A stretch of 64,000 bases of DNA from Gorsachius magnificus (lineage: Eukaryota > Chordata > Aves > Pelecaniformes > Ardeidae), in NCBI GenBank assembly GCA_034008185.1, contig CM067082.1:54891586-54955585 (forward strand), written 5' to 3'. Under the pieces are notes generated by a model. That model was given only the letters and a program-made list of their open reading frames with translations, was not told the DNA's origin and did not search any database. A program made the translations under genes and the position numbers. Of the stretch, positions 50,801 through 62,200 are shown piece by piece (position 1 is the stretch's first letter; every line of letters begins with the position of its first letter).

Positions 50801-52157
50801 AAATATAGGTGAAAACACCCAGAATTCACTTAGAAAAAGCATTTTAAAAATGCATTGTATGGAAAGGTGTCAAAAACTTTTGCATCTCAGAATTTTCCCT
50901 GTATTGAACAAGAATTTGATCTGCATAAGCGACTGGGTAAAAGTTCAACCAGCTGATTGCTCTGAAAATTTTACATCATCCATGTGTCTGAGAAGGTTGT
51001 AGCAAGAGTCATGAACAGCTACGCTTTATAAAACAGATCTAAACACAAGAACAGGGCAATTAGTTTTAAAAGTTAAGGACATGCTAGCAGTGCAATAAAA
51101 GTTAATCAGAATGAATGCTTGCATATGTTCTTACAGGCATCACATTAATCAACTGCAAAGCAAACAGAAAGTGGTCTATAAGACCAAATTTATCCTTCTC
51201 TGGAAAGGTTTTCCCACAGGGGGTCACATATTTTGGGAAGGAACTCGCTACATCTTCAAATGTTTCAATAATATGTAATATGTGTGATGGTGAAGGTGAA
51301 AACCATACACAGTGGTATGCCCAAGAGCAGGACTGTTAGGCAGGAGGTAGTAGGACAGGGAGAAAAGTTGTGTAAGATTTTAAAAGTAACCTTATTGCCC
51401 TAAGGTGAGGTGCTTTCTTCATCCCCTTAGTAAAATGATAAAAGCTTTTTTCCGTGTGATGAAATAGTGTTTTCTTTATACACTGAAGCACATACAAGTC
51501 TCACTCCTAGGTTGGTACAAGCAGAATGTAACCCATGAAGTCCCATTATTTCTCTGAGAGTTTGAAGCTCTGTGCACCCAGTGCTCAGCATGTTCTAGAT
51601 GTACATCCTCAGTGCAGTGACAGCCAGCAAGGTTACTTGTAAGGATAAGGTGGAACACGCACATAAACATTTATAGAATTACGTTTTTGGCCTCTGTCCT
51701 GGAGCATACACTCTCAATTTAGCACTTGCAGTTTTAAATATTGCCCTCTGAGAAGCTCCTTGTAGCACTGTTCAAAACACAGTTGATCAACTTGCCATTC
51801 CTTAGCTGGCTTCATTGATGCTTTGTTAGCTGTATTTTCTCTTAGACAAGAATGCATATCCTTGTATCAAGAGGCTGTGTCAAAAGAAGGGAATAAATGG
51901 CCTTTTAAGTGCTAAGCCTTAAACTTTTAATACTGTTAAAACAATTTGTGTGGACAAATAGGTGAAATAAAATGAAAGTAGAAAGTTAATAAATACATAT
52001 TTCTTAAGTTGTTTTGGTCACATGCACATACTTTACAAAATAGGACAGTCTTTTCACCACATGTTTAGACAATGGCTAATACTCCAGGCTCCTAGCTCAT
52101 AACTGGAGTTTCTTGGTGCTTAGCTAACTTAACATTGAATTTAATTCCTCTCCCCAC

Positions 52158-52518
52158 CTAAGAAACTTATCCATAAAGCTTAATATGTACTTTTGAGTCT
52201 CCAAAATCTTGTGTCTATCGCCAGGGCTGGATCCTTCTGCACTGTAGGACATCTCACTCCAGAGGAACTCAGCAGGTGACTGGAGCTGCCACCTCCAAGG
52301 CAGCAAGGTGCCAATTTGACCCGGGATGAAGCTGTTTGCTCCAGGGAGCTGTCGGAAGGTGCTGAATTAGCCAGAGACGCAGAATTGCTGTTCTTTTTTA
52401 CTGGCAATAATTGATATGCTGCCATGTCAAGACTGCAAGGCCTGCTCCTCCGCACCCATATGAATACCACCGGGGCCAAGAAAAGTCTTAAACTGGCCTT
52501 TCTAGCAGTAAGCCAATA
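52158..52518 (-). other. Candidate exon of an unknown transcript
   Basis: On the minus strand a textbook acceptor (TTTTTTTTCCTGTTTCAG) ends at 52519. The sequence after it stays open in one frame for about 112 codons, to a TAA near 52180. The stretch contains a non-repetitive Ser-rich segment (LANSAPSDSSLEQTASSR). A donor-like CTTAG|GTGGGG lies at 52158, downstream of the stop. GC content is locally raised above the neighbourhood. I recognise no protein family. It may be an exon of a coding or long non-coding transcript whose other exons lie outside, or a chance combination. Confidence 0.25.
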
Positions 52519-54957
52519 CTGAAACAGGAAAAAAAACATGGTTTCTGCTTTGAAATCTTGTAAAATATCTCATAGTCCATTCACTTAGACTGTAGATGGC
52601 TTTCTAAACCCTCAGTACTAAAGTACTAAATCCTACAGTACTAAAGCAATGTAAAGCCCTAAAATTCTATACAGACACAAAGTCCCTCACCAAAGCCCAT
52701 ACCTTCCTCTGAAACAGAGCACTTTGATATCAAATTTAAAACTCCTGACCTATTTAGCTGTTTTATAAAGAAAGAATTTGTGTCCTCAGAAAAAGTAACT
52801 TTATAATTCATGCCAATTCTTCCAGTGGCCTTTTTCAACTCCAGGCTCTGTTCTAATCTTTGTCATTTTTAACTCTACCAACTAACTCTCACCCAAACCT
52901 CAGTCTCTGTCAAACCCTGGCTCATTCATTTCACTGCACGGGCCGGAGCAGCAAAGGCAGAGAATAGTTATGCATGATCAGGATGCAGATGATAATGCTT
53001 GAATTTGTGTATGTCAAAAATATTCTATTCAGAAAAAAAAAAGGTAAAATGGAAATTAAGAAAGGGAGATACAGAAAGAGAAACGATGTCATGAATATGG
53101 TTCCTCACAGGCAGATTCACTTTTTCTGCTCCTGTGAAAGACCTGATTCCTAACACTAGTGACCTCTCACAACACTTTTTTTATAACCAACAGGGGTATG
53201 GGAGTCCTATTATAAAATTATTTAACAAGTCATCCTGTGTGATATTTCTGCAATTCCTTGTTCTACTGAACAAAGAGTACTAAATTATTATAATGGTCTT
53301 TGCAATGCATGAAAATAAACAGGCAAGAATTATTCAATAATTCAGTTAAGTGGTATTCAATAAACATAGAGGAAGAGCGTATATTAAAAATGTCTTTATG
53401 TAGCAAAGACATACCCTTATGAATAGCTTGTATTTTGAGAAATTCACACTCCTAAGGTCCAAAAATGTTTTCCCTGGAACAGTTTTGCCACTCAGCCAGT
53501 AGAATATACTCTGGTACGCTGCATTTGAAAGCAAATGTAGCAGATCCATGCAAACAGAAGCAAGGGCAATCAGGGAAAATGTAGAAGAGTCATCAAAGCT
53601 CATTTATGTACTTTATTGGGACCTCTCTATTCAAGATAGGTGTGTGATGCATATTTACCAGGTACAGAAAACCAATAGGTTAAAACCAACAGTTTAAATC
53701 ATTCAGAGAATAATAATGTTCTCTGATTCTGTAAATAGCTACAAAAAGGCATGCAATTTTCTCTGGCTTTTTTTTTTTTTTTTTTAATCAAGTGCAAGAT
53801 CTAAGTTTTACAACTTTTCAGAAACGTTTCAGCTAATGGTATCTCATAGGGAAGATTCTTCTATTTATCATTTAAATACAAAGACACCACTGTAAAGCAT
53901 CATTAGCATTCTTGCTGAATTTGAAAAAAAACCCCAAACAACCCACAGTCAAACAGCAGAGTAAATTAGAACCTTGTTGCTCTGCAGGGGAAAGCCAAAA
54001 TGTACAATTGCCTTTGTGCACTGCATTTCCACTACGATCAACTGCGAAGTTACCATTCTCAGTTTTACCATTAGAATATTCAGCAGCAACTAGATGGGAA
54101 AAATGAACTGTGCAATGAAAGAAAATAAAGGTTTAACTGCACACTATTTACAAAAAGCATATTACGTCCAGAAATAAAGATAGCTGGCAACGTAACAGCA
54201 TGTGGAAGCTGCAGAATTGATCCTTGGTAATATAACTGTCCAGTACACTTCAATTTTTTATGTTAGTGTATCTATATAGACACACATTTTAGAAGTGTTT
54301 TTTCACATTGAAAAATTATGAATTAGTACAAATCATGTGAGGATGTCTTCCAAAGTATTCATTGTGCATGAGGGTTGCTAATAGTTAATTAAAAAAAAAT
54401 AATTACATGGTACTAAAAACTAAACTGGAAGATTAATATACAATAAATGAGATATATCATACTGAACATTTATTAGCTTGTAAATTTACTAGATCAAAAG
54501 GTCTCATTAATATATCTCAAGCTGGTAGCAGAACATATTTGAACTTATGTTTAGCTTTTCATAGACTATTTGGGGATTTGAACAATAGAAGTAGATTTGA
54601 AAGAATGCATGTAAAAGAGAAATGGTTATCTAATAAATATAGGAATAATGGAAGAATTACTTAGAAATAATGTCTAACATAAAAGCAATACAGGCATAAT
54701 ATAGTACATGGGTTGAAAAAAGGTTCCCAGCTCTAAAAAGAGAAGATTTTATTAGTTATTTAGATGCTTAATTTGATATACCCCTTGTCTACCAACCTCT
54801 GCAGCAGCACCAGCATGTGAAAAGTACCGGGAGCTGACATGCTTTATGGCAAGAAATGGAGAGGGGGAATTTTTTGGCACTCTGAAGTTATTTAAATGCC
54901 AGCATACATGCACATTCGCTCACTTTGCTCATAATTAAGAATGTTATCTGCACACTT

Positions 54958-54987
54958 CCCCCCCCCCCCCCCAAAAAAAAAAAAAAA
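54958..54987 (+). repeat. C15A15 homopolymer junction
   Basis: Fifteen C are followed directly by fifteen A. The minus strand is T15G15, able to form G-quadruplexes, and the plus strand an i-motif. Exact lengths at such sites are often unreliable in assemblies. Confidence 0.85.
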
Positions 54988-55795
54988 GCAAGATTGACCT
55001 CTTTTCATGCTATTCTTGGTTTTCAGGGTGTTCAATTCCTTCACCTTATTTTGCTGACATACACAACTTTATGGTATTCCATGTATGGGCCTTCTGCCTA
55101 CAAGAGGAGTTGAATGATGGCTATTTTTCCACCAGCAGATAATAAGTGCAGATTTCCCCAGTGTACTGGCTATGAACTTAAGTAATTCAATGTGGATAGT
55201 AATAGCTAGAGCATGAAATATGAGTCTAGATGGAATGCAAGTTATGGAGAAAAAAAGGTGTTCAGGGTAAAGTATTCTGAGAAGAAACCAGGCTTTATAA
55301 CATCATCTAACTGTAAATACAATGAATCCGTCAACCTATCTGGGATGGCTTGCTTAGTGAGCCAAAATAAGTCTTCCAGGTGGTCTTTACCTAGTTAGAG
55401 AACATGGAACAACTCTAATCTGAAGAAGATGGGAGCAGACATATCTCATGGCAAGGAATAAAAAGTTGGAGTTTCCTGTCACACTGAAGTTATTTAAAAT
55501 ACATTTTGACACATTTTTAGCATTTGAAACAGATGTACTTTTAATAGAAATGTTGAATATCCAACTACAGATAATTCCTTAAAACATATCTCGTTTCCTG
55601 TTCCCACAGCATCACCTCTATCTCACCTTGGTTCAAATTTCTTATTCTTTATTTTTTCCAGGTGTTAAGACAGCTCAAAGGAAAGAACTTTCACCATTTT
55701 CTGACTTCAATATCCATTAACATCCCAAACTCTGTAATTTGAGTGTAAACAAACAAACAAAAAAATCAACAGTTTTCTGTGTTAGGGGTCTTTGA

Positions 55796-55810
55796 ATTAT
55801 TATTATTATT
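55796..55810. repeat. (ATT)5 microsatellite
   Basis: Five perfect ATT units are visible. Confidence 0.85.
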
Positions 55811-56356
55811 TTGTTTTCAGTTTGTCCAAATTTGAATCAACATCCTGATAAGGCATCATTTTGTGATGTAAATGCAACAAGGATAGTTTCATCCTGAGGC
55901 AGCCTTATTCCTGGAGAAGTGAATACCAGCACTGTGTTCTGGGAGAGAGCACGGACAGAGAGCACTCTGGAAAAGTTACTCTCTCCAGATAAAAAAACCC
56001 ACACAACTCTGGCCTCTTCTGCATCTGTTCAAAATAAGATATTGGAGGCAGTAAAAATGTGGGCATTTACGGAAGAGGAAACATGCCAGTAAGCTCATAG
56101 GTGGGATAGCTGTGATATGTCAGCTCTAGAGTCCTTAGGTGGCAGTGGCAAAAGGAATTGACTTCACCTTCTGTTGTGAACATTTATATGCTAAGTCTGC
56201 TTTCTAGGTCTTCATGTAGGAGTTCAGTGAATCAAAATACTTGGGGCAAATCCAAGTTAAGCACTTAAGTGCTATGCAAGCTTTAGAGATAACCTTACAC
56301 TGGTTATGTCACTAATGAATATATAGAGCTTTCTACTGATTTTCTTGATTTCTGAT

Positions 56357-56684
56357 ATTATAGAATCGTAGAATCATTTAGACTGGAAAGCACCTTTAAG
56401 ATAATCAAGTCCAACTGTTAACCTAACGCTGCCATTCCACCACTAAACCACATCCCTAAGCACCTCATCTACCCATCTTTTAAATACCTCCAGGGATGGG
56501 GACTTGACCACTTCCCTGAGCAGCCCATTCCAATACCTGACAACCCTTTCTGTGAAGAAATTTTTCCTAATGTCCAACCTAAACCTGCCCTGGCACAACT
56601 TGAGGCCATTTCCCCTCGTCCTATCACCCGTTACCACGGAGAAGAGACCAACACCCACCTCACTACAACCTCCTTTCGGATACT
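56357..56684 (-). mobile_element. CR1 LINE fragment, ORF2 C-terminus
   Basis: The plus strand starts ATTATAGAATCGTAGAATC, a CR1 3' tail read backwards, then AATCAAGTCCAACTG. On the minus strand the frame from 56658 to 56443 is open over 71 codons and reads [35 protein letters not shown] and [10 protein letters not shown], the last part of CR1 ORF2. It is 5'-truncated just after CCTCCTTTCGGA. It matches the 9.6-kb copy more closely than the 14- and 19-kb copies and probably belongs to the same subfamily. Confidence 0.93.
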
Positions 56685-57161
56685 GGATTAAAGATGTCTT
56701 TGACTAGAAATCGTAAGAGTAATGGGGAAAGGGTATGTTGGATGATATCCTGTGTCATGAGTATTATTATGACCAAGAGCATTTTGCTGTTGGTCATTAT
56801 GGGAAGAAAAGTAAAATTAAGAAATCAGTCCTTACTCAACATTGATCTCATGGATATTAACTTTACATTATTTTCTGAGAGCTGTCTATTTCTTTTTCGA
56901 TTTCATTTGTTTTGCTCAGTGATAATGCATTTCTTTGTTGCTCCATTATACTAACTACTTCATATGAGTTCTGTTATGGATGAGTTAGCCTGTAATGCTC
57001 TCATACAAGTTCAGGTTGTCAGTTGCCTTTTGCCTCAGTAGAAGCTAAGACTTTTCCTATCACAGACTGATCATAAAATATAATTTCTGCCCGATTTGCA
57101 CATTTTCTTTTGGCCAGCTTCTAGCTACAAATAGATTCTTAAGTGAAATCATTTATTCATA

Positions 57162-57181
57162 AGTGTTTATTCATAAACACT
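57162..57181. repeat. Perfect 9-bp hairpin
   Basis: AGTGTTTAT and ATAAACACT pair perfectly around the 2-base loop TC. The left half overlaps a small direct repeat of TTTATTCATAA. Confidence 0.8.
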
Positions 57182-58636
57182 ATTTGAAATTCTTAAGCAT
57201 GCTTCTCTATATTAAAACTATAATATTAATTGTACTTCAGTTCTATTGGACTTTCCAGGAGCTGACCTTTACAACATAATCCAATTAGCCCAGTCAGAGC
57301 ATTCCTCTGCTCTTCTGAGAGGGGTGAAATTAGAAAATACCTTGTTATAACTTTCTGGAAAAGGTGGAAGGCTGAAGAATTAGTGTTTGATGTCCTCTGA
57401 GTTAATCTCTGTGGACAAGAGATTTCCACATGATTAAGTTACACGTGCAGTTTTAAAAATCTAATCTCAGTTCATCTCTGAAAGTTTGTATTTTCTCTGT
57501 CAGTTCTTTGCTAGGAAGAATTGCACTGCAGACATTGAAGATGAAGCCCCAGGACCTTTCTGAGCTCAATAATACCTATTATTCTTCAATGGGTCCTTGT
57601 GGTCTTTCATTCATCAGGGAGACAAATTCTAGATTTTAAACCTTTGTCCTGTACCACTACACAATCAACATCTAGGAATTTCCATAGAGATAATTTTGAC
57701 TATTTGGACACAGAACTGATGCATTAGTTTTTGCTTTCCAGAATTAGTCAGAGGAGAAAACTCTTTGATTTAGGAGTTTTTATAATAACATGCATAAAAA
57801 GGGTTTTTTTTCAACAAATATTTTTAATTGTTTGCAGTTAGCTGAAACAAAATCAAACACCACAGTAATGCACCAAGCATGAAACTAATCACTATTGTAT
57901 TTCCATTTTAAAGGTCAACCCATTTGCTTTACTTCATTTACCATTTTATAAATGGAGAAGGAATTTAATAACTAGAGAAAGAATAATGGAATTAAAGAAG
58001 AAATCAAGACTTAAAGTCCATATGTTTAAAATAGGGTTTGGCATACTGGTTTATAGCTATATTAAAAATATTTCCATTCTAAAATACACTAGTTTAAAGA
58101 ATGCAGCTTGATTGCAAATAAAATTAATCTAAAACAATAGGCTTTCACAAGACAACAGTAAAAGATAGTCTAACTGGGTTTTTTTTCTCTTTAATGATTT
58201 ATAAATAGGGCAGAGAAATTTTATTTCAAACATTTAGACTTACTTGGTAATTTCATTTAACTGTCAGTAATCGATTTTTACTAAAACCAAGAAGCATTTC
58301 TATCTAAAAGTTCTATCTAATTTTCTGTCCAAATAGAAAGACATGAAACACTCCTTGGTAAAATTTTTATCAAAACCCCCACAGAAATAGAAGAACACTG
58401 GTGAATCATTCCTCTGAAGAATCAGAATTCAACTAGTGTGCTATATTTATCGGAAAGGAAATTGAATTTTCTTTAAAGAGGCACTTTTTTCCATTCACAT
58501 TTCACCTTTTTTTTCCCCAGCTCTCCCTCTATTTTATTATTTTATTTGGGTGATTTAACTCACTAGCAATGAAGATTACAGTTTTCACTGATTTTAAGGC
58601 CAGCTGAGAGAATGGAGTTAATCTTCTCCAAATTCC

Positions 58637-58677
58637 TGATTGACAGAAGTTCCATCGTTTGTGTTCATTAATTAATG
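58637..58677 (+). promoter_or_regulatory. PBX/MEIS motif and homeodomain palindrome
   Basis: TGATTGACAG (58637-58646) is an exact match to the composite PBX-MEIS/PREP site. Twenty bases on lies CATTAATTAATG (58666-58677), a perfect 12-bp palindrome of two homeodomain TAAT cores. The pairing suggests a developmental enhancer, but short motifs occur by chance. Confidence 0.3.
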
Positions 58678-59009
58678 CTCAGAGCTGAAGTTAAGCACAC
58701 CTTCCAGAAAAGCTCCTTGTGTTCATTTTAGAAGTACTGTTCGTACAGTGTCTATCACAGGCCTCAGTTACAAGTCCCAGTAAATAACACCTAGCCCAGT
58801 AGTTCGATGTCAGCATTATGGCACAAATGTCTACATAATTATGTTTATGTTCACTTCCAGATATTTGTTATTATTACTCTTTTTTTTCTAGACAGAATTA
58901 TTCTTTGTCTGATTTGCAGCACTTACTGATTGATATTCTCATTAATCTTCTGTTTGATAAGCTAAATTGATTGAGATCCTTGAATCTCTACCTGTAAGGT
59001 ATAGCTTCC

Positions 59010-59160
59010 ATCTCTCTAATGATGCCTGGGCTCTTTTCCAAACCTAGTTTAGTTTCTCAAGATCCTTCTTGAAATATGGACACCAAAATTACAAAACATG
59101 TTTCAGTAATGTTCACATCAGTAGCACAGTAATTCCGTTCTGAAGGACAACATTACTCCA
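59010..59160 (-). mobile_element. Ancient CR1/L3-like LINE remnant
   Basis: The segment AGATCCTTCTTGAAATATGGACACCAAAATTAC...CAGTAATGTTCACATCAGTAGCACAGTA follows the familiar CR1/L3 ORF2 block (TCCTTCTTGAAGTGTGGACACCAGAACTG-like, then GTCTCACCAGTGC-like) but is strongly diverged. No frame survives. Boundaries are approximate. It is much older than the other CR1 copies here. Confidence 0.4.
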
Positions 59161-59188
59161 AGTTTCTCATTGGAATTAGTATTGAGTT

Positions 59189-59273
59189 TGTGTGGTGAGG
59201 TTTTGGTAGCAGGGGGATTACAAGGGTGGCTTCTGTGAGGAGCTGCTAGAACCAGCAATGACATAGTTCAAAA
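59189..59273 (+). mobile_element. Fragment of a second avian ERV LTR
   Basis: TGTGGTGAGGTTTTGGTAGC and GGTGGCTTCTGTGAGGAGCTGCTAGAA match, from memory, the 5' end of another common avian LTR in its sense direction. A short internal deletion seems to follow, then weakly matching sequence to about 59273. The rest of the LTR, including its promoter, is missing. The right boundary is uncertain. Confidence 0.55.
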
Positions 59274-62200
59274 GTTGATTTAGAGAGATAACAGCATAAG
59301 TGGTTCAGAAAGTTCATTTTTTCCAACATTTTGAGAAGTACAAGTCTTCCTCACCCTTTCTAGTTTCAGTTACTTACTTAGACTGTGAACTGGTCCAGTG
59401 TTTATTGTGTAACTCACCCTTTGGTTTAAAGTTTCTTCTCCTACTTCATGGTATTGTTCCATACATCCCTTTCAGTTTAATTATATATTTAACTATTAAC
59501 ACCTGTTAAATCTTAGAGAGTCTCTATTTTAAAAGGCAACTATAAATATCATGCCACATGTATTCACAAGTAGCAGTAATACAGAATCTCTATTTAAAAA
59601 ACATCATATTATTGCAAATACACATGTGATTGGATTACTCACTTTTAAAAAATTAATCAAAGCTATTTGTGTATTTAAAGCTAAGTATGTACTTAATTAC
59701 TCACTGGTTTCCTTTTTAAAATGTCGCAGAGTTGTGACTCTTTCTACTTCTCTAAAGGTACCGTAAGAATCTTATTCACACACAGCACTAGCTGGTAGCC
59801 ATGAGATATGCCCAGGTTTGAGAGCCCCCTGCAGAAACAGCCACATACCCTCTGGATACACCTTTCTCAGAACTGCAGATCCTCTTTGGATAACTCCTGA
59901 TGCCAATTGGTGCAGTTGGCTCAGGTGAAGGCAGGAGCAGCTGCAGCAACAAGGGCAAGGCTGCCTGCCTTAAATCTGTACCTTGATTTAAATGCTTAAT
60001 TTTTGTCATTACTGTGGCATAGATTCACATTTGTCTTGTTTACCTGAATTGTTTGCATGTGTCTTTCCACTGAGAACTGTTTCTGAATTCTGGCAACAGG
60101 GAAAATAGTGAAAAGTAGAGGGAACTGATTAAAAATAACTGAATAAATATGTTTTCCAGATAAAAATTTGAGATGTTTTCTGATAAGAACCCACATAAAT
60201 GTGGTTAAAAGCCATGTTTCAGCTAGCATCCACCTTCTGCGGAAAGTATGCCGCCCAGTCCATTTCTTAAAATGTCTTAACAACACCGGCAGCTGATTTA
60301 AATCACTATTACCTCTGGAATGGGGCAGGTGGGTTCTACTGATGAGCAATAGTTTCCATGGGCTTCCTTTGGGCATCTTGGAGAATCCCACTGCCAGTGG
60401 TCCTTCAAAATCAGTGAAGTTTCCCTTGCTATTTTCAATTTTATATATAATCAATCTCAGTATAGATTGGATCCCTAATACTTGAGGTTAGGAGTTTTGC
60501 AGCCAGGATTTTGGTTCTGCCTGTTACAATTTTAAGCTGGCTTCTGAAAACATCACGCTGCTTACGATTTCAAACATTTTTGTCCATTCATGTCAGACTA
60601 AGTTACATGATCTAAGCACAAGCTGCTAGGATTTCTCCCAAACTATTTTTCAAAAGGAACCTGAAATTTAGGATCACATTTGGGATTTCCTCCATGGGGA
60701 GCAAAACCTTGGGACATCATTGCTGATAATCCCTTGAAAGTGGATAGGAACTGCATGGGTTCTCTAACTGCTATTGGATAATAATTTATTTATTTTTTTT
60801 ATACCTGACCAGAGACAATTACAAATTCCTTCACATTACATGGTAGAGAAAGTAGGGTATTTTCTTCTCTTTTGTATGCCAATAGTGTCAGGTATTACTT
60901 AAATATTAAACCATGCAGCTGACTCAAATTCTGTTCAAGTTCCTTATCCAAATTGCTATGGCTGTTACCTTAAAGTGCATCTCCTGAACACTGTAAATAG
61001 GAAGCATTGTTTATTGGGCTACAATTCCTTTTCTGGTTTGAACACTTTTCTAATGGGAAAATTAGCTATAATATGAGTTTTTGCTCAAGAATGAAATTTA
61101 AGACGTTATTGAATTTTCTGAAGCAAAATATTTACAGAAAACTGAGTACTATCATAGCCTTTTGTTAGAGATGAAAGATGTGCCTAGCAATGTGCATTCT
61201 TTCTATTTTCCAGCAAAGGAAATGTGCTTAAATTCATCTTCAATTTTCTTCATGTTATCCGAGACACTTCTGATAAATGTTAGGGTCAGGAAAAGAATTA
61301 CAGTTCACCTGTAAAATGGCTTTGAAGCTTGGAATGGCCATCCCTTAATCTCCGCAGTGATCTATTCCTCTTCCTTATTCCTAGTAATACTTGTCGTTTA
61401 CAAGCCACATCATTCTTCTTAAATGTGTTATTGCAGAGCTGTGATGAAGATGAGATGCTCTGAATGACGAAGCAGATTAGTGGAGACTCTCACTGTACAA
61501 AATTAAGTCATGTTCTATTTGTTTGGGAAATTAATCTTAGAACCAGTACCTGAGACTTGAAAACCCTTGAGTTACAGGTACCTTCAAAGTGAAGTGATAT
61601 ATTAAAAGGTAAAAAAATTAGGCAAAGCAAATATGAAAACTGGAAACCTGTGGACACATTTGTTTTGGGAGGTATATTTTAGGAGGGGTAGAGTGACATT
61701 TAAAAATTCCATACTAAGCTTAATCAGCTAATTAAAAAAAAAGATAACTGTTAGCAGATTTTAAATTATTGGTAAAATATACAAATTCAAAATAATGAGA
61801 TGTATTAGAGATGTGATATTATGGCCATCTTTGTAATACCTTTTAAAATAAATTTTAAAATGTTTTTTGTTTTGGTTTGTTTTTTTTTTTTTTAATATTG
61901 AATACAAAAATGTCCTCTCTGTAGAGTCCAAGCCATAGCACCATAAAAGAGCAAGATTATCTTCCCTTTAGGGTAAATCCTGTAGTCATTAACATTTCTA
62001 GTGACTCACGCAGTGTATTTTCTAAACAGGAAAAAAGCTGGGAAGCTAGGACAAGGACAGAAATACTACCACTTGAAGCTCTATTGCTTCCATTAATTTT
62101 CATCTGGACTTCTGGTTGTTCACTGCATCTCAGCAAAACATTACACACAAACCCCCCCCCCTTCTCTTTCATCCCAATTTAGGAAATCCCTGGCTAGGTG

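Larger units (their letters stand above)
47879..56356. other. Non-coding stretch between LTR and CR1
   Basis: No interspersed repeat or known gene is recognised. A possible exon on the minus strand is listed at 52158-52518. Simple tracts include a T run at 53769-53785, a C15A15 junction at 54958-54987, an AAAC run at 55747-55762 and (ATT)5 at 55796-55810. Confidence 0.5.
56685..59009. other. AT-rich non-coding stretch with possible enhancer motifs
   Basis: No gene or repeat is recognised. A perfect hairpin lies at 57162-57181, and a segment at about 58560-58800 carries PBX/MEIS and homeodomain motifs. A strong acceptor-like sequence (TTTTTTTTCCCCAG) ends at 58520 on the plus strand, without a convincing partner donor. 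Confidence 0.5.

Noticed and set aside
58503..58777. Exon after the acceptor TTTTTTTTCCCCAG at 58520 (plus)
   Set aside because: The only donor candidate (CCCA|GTAAAT near 58777) is poor and there is no open frame. The enhancer-motif explanation of this interval is simpler.
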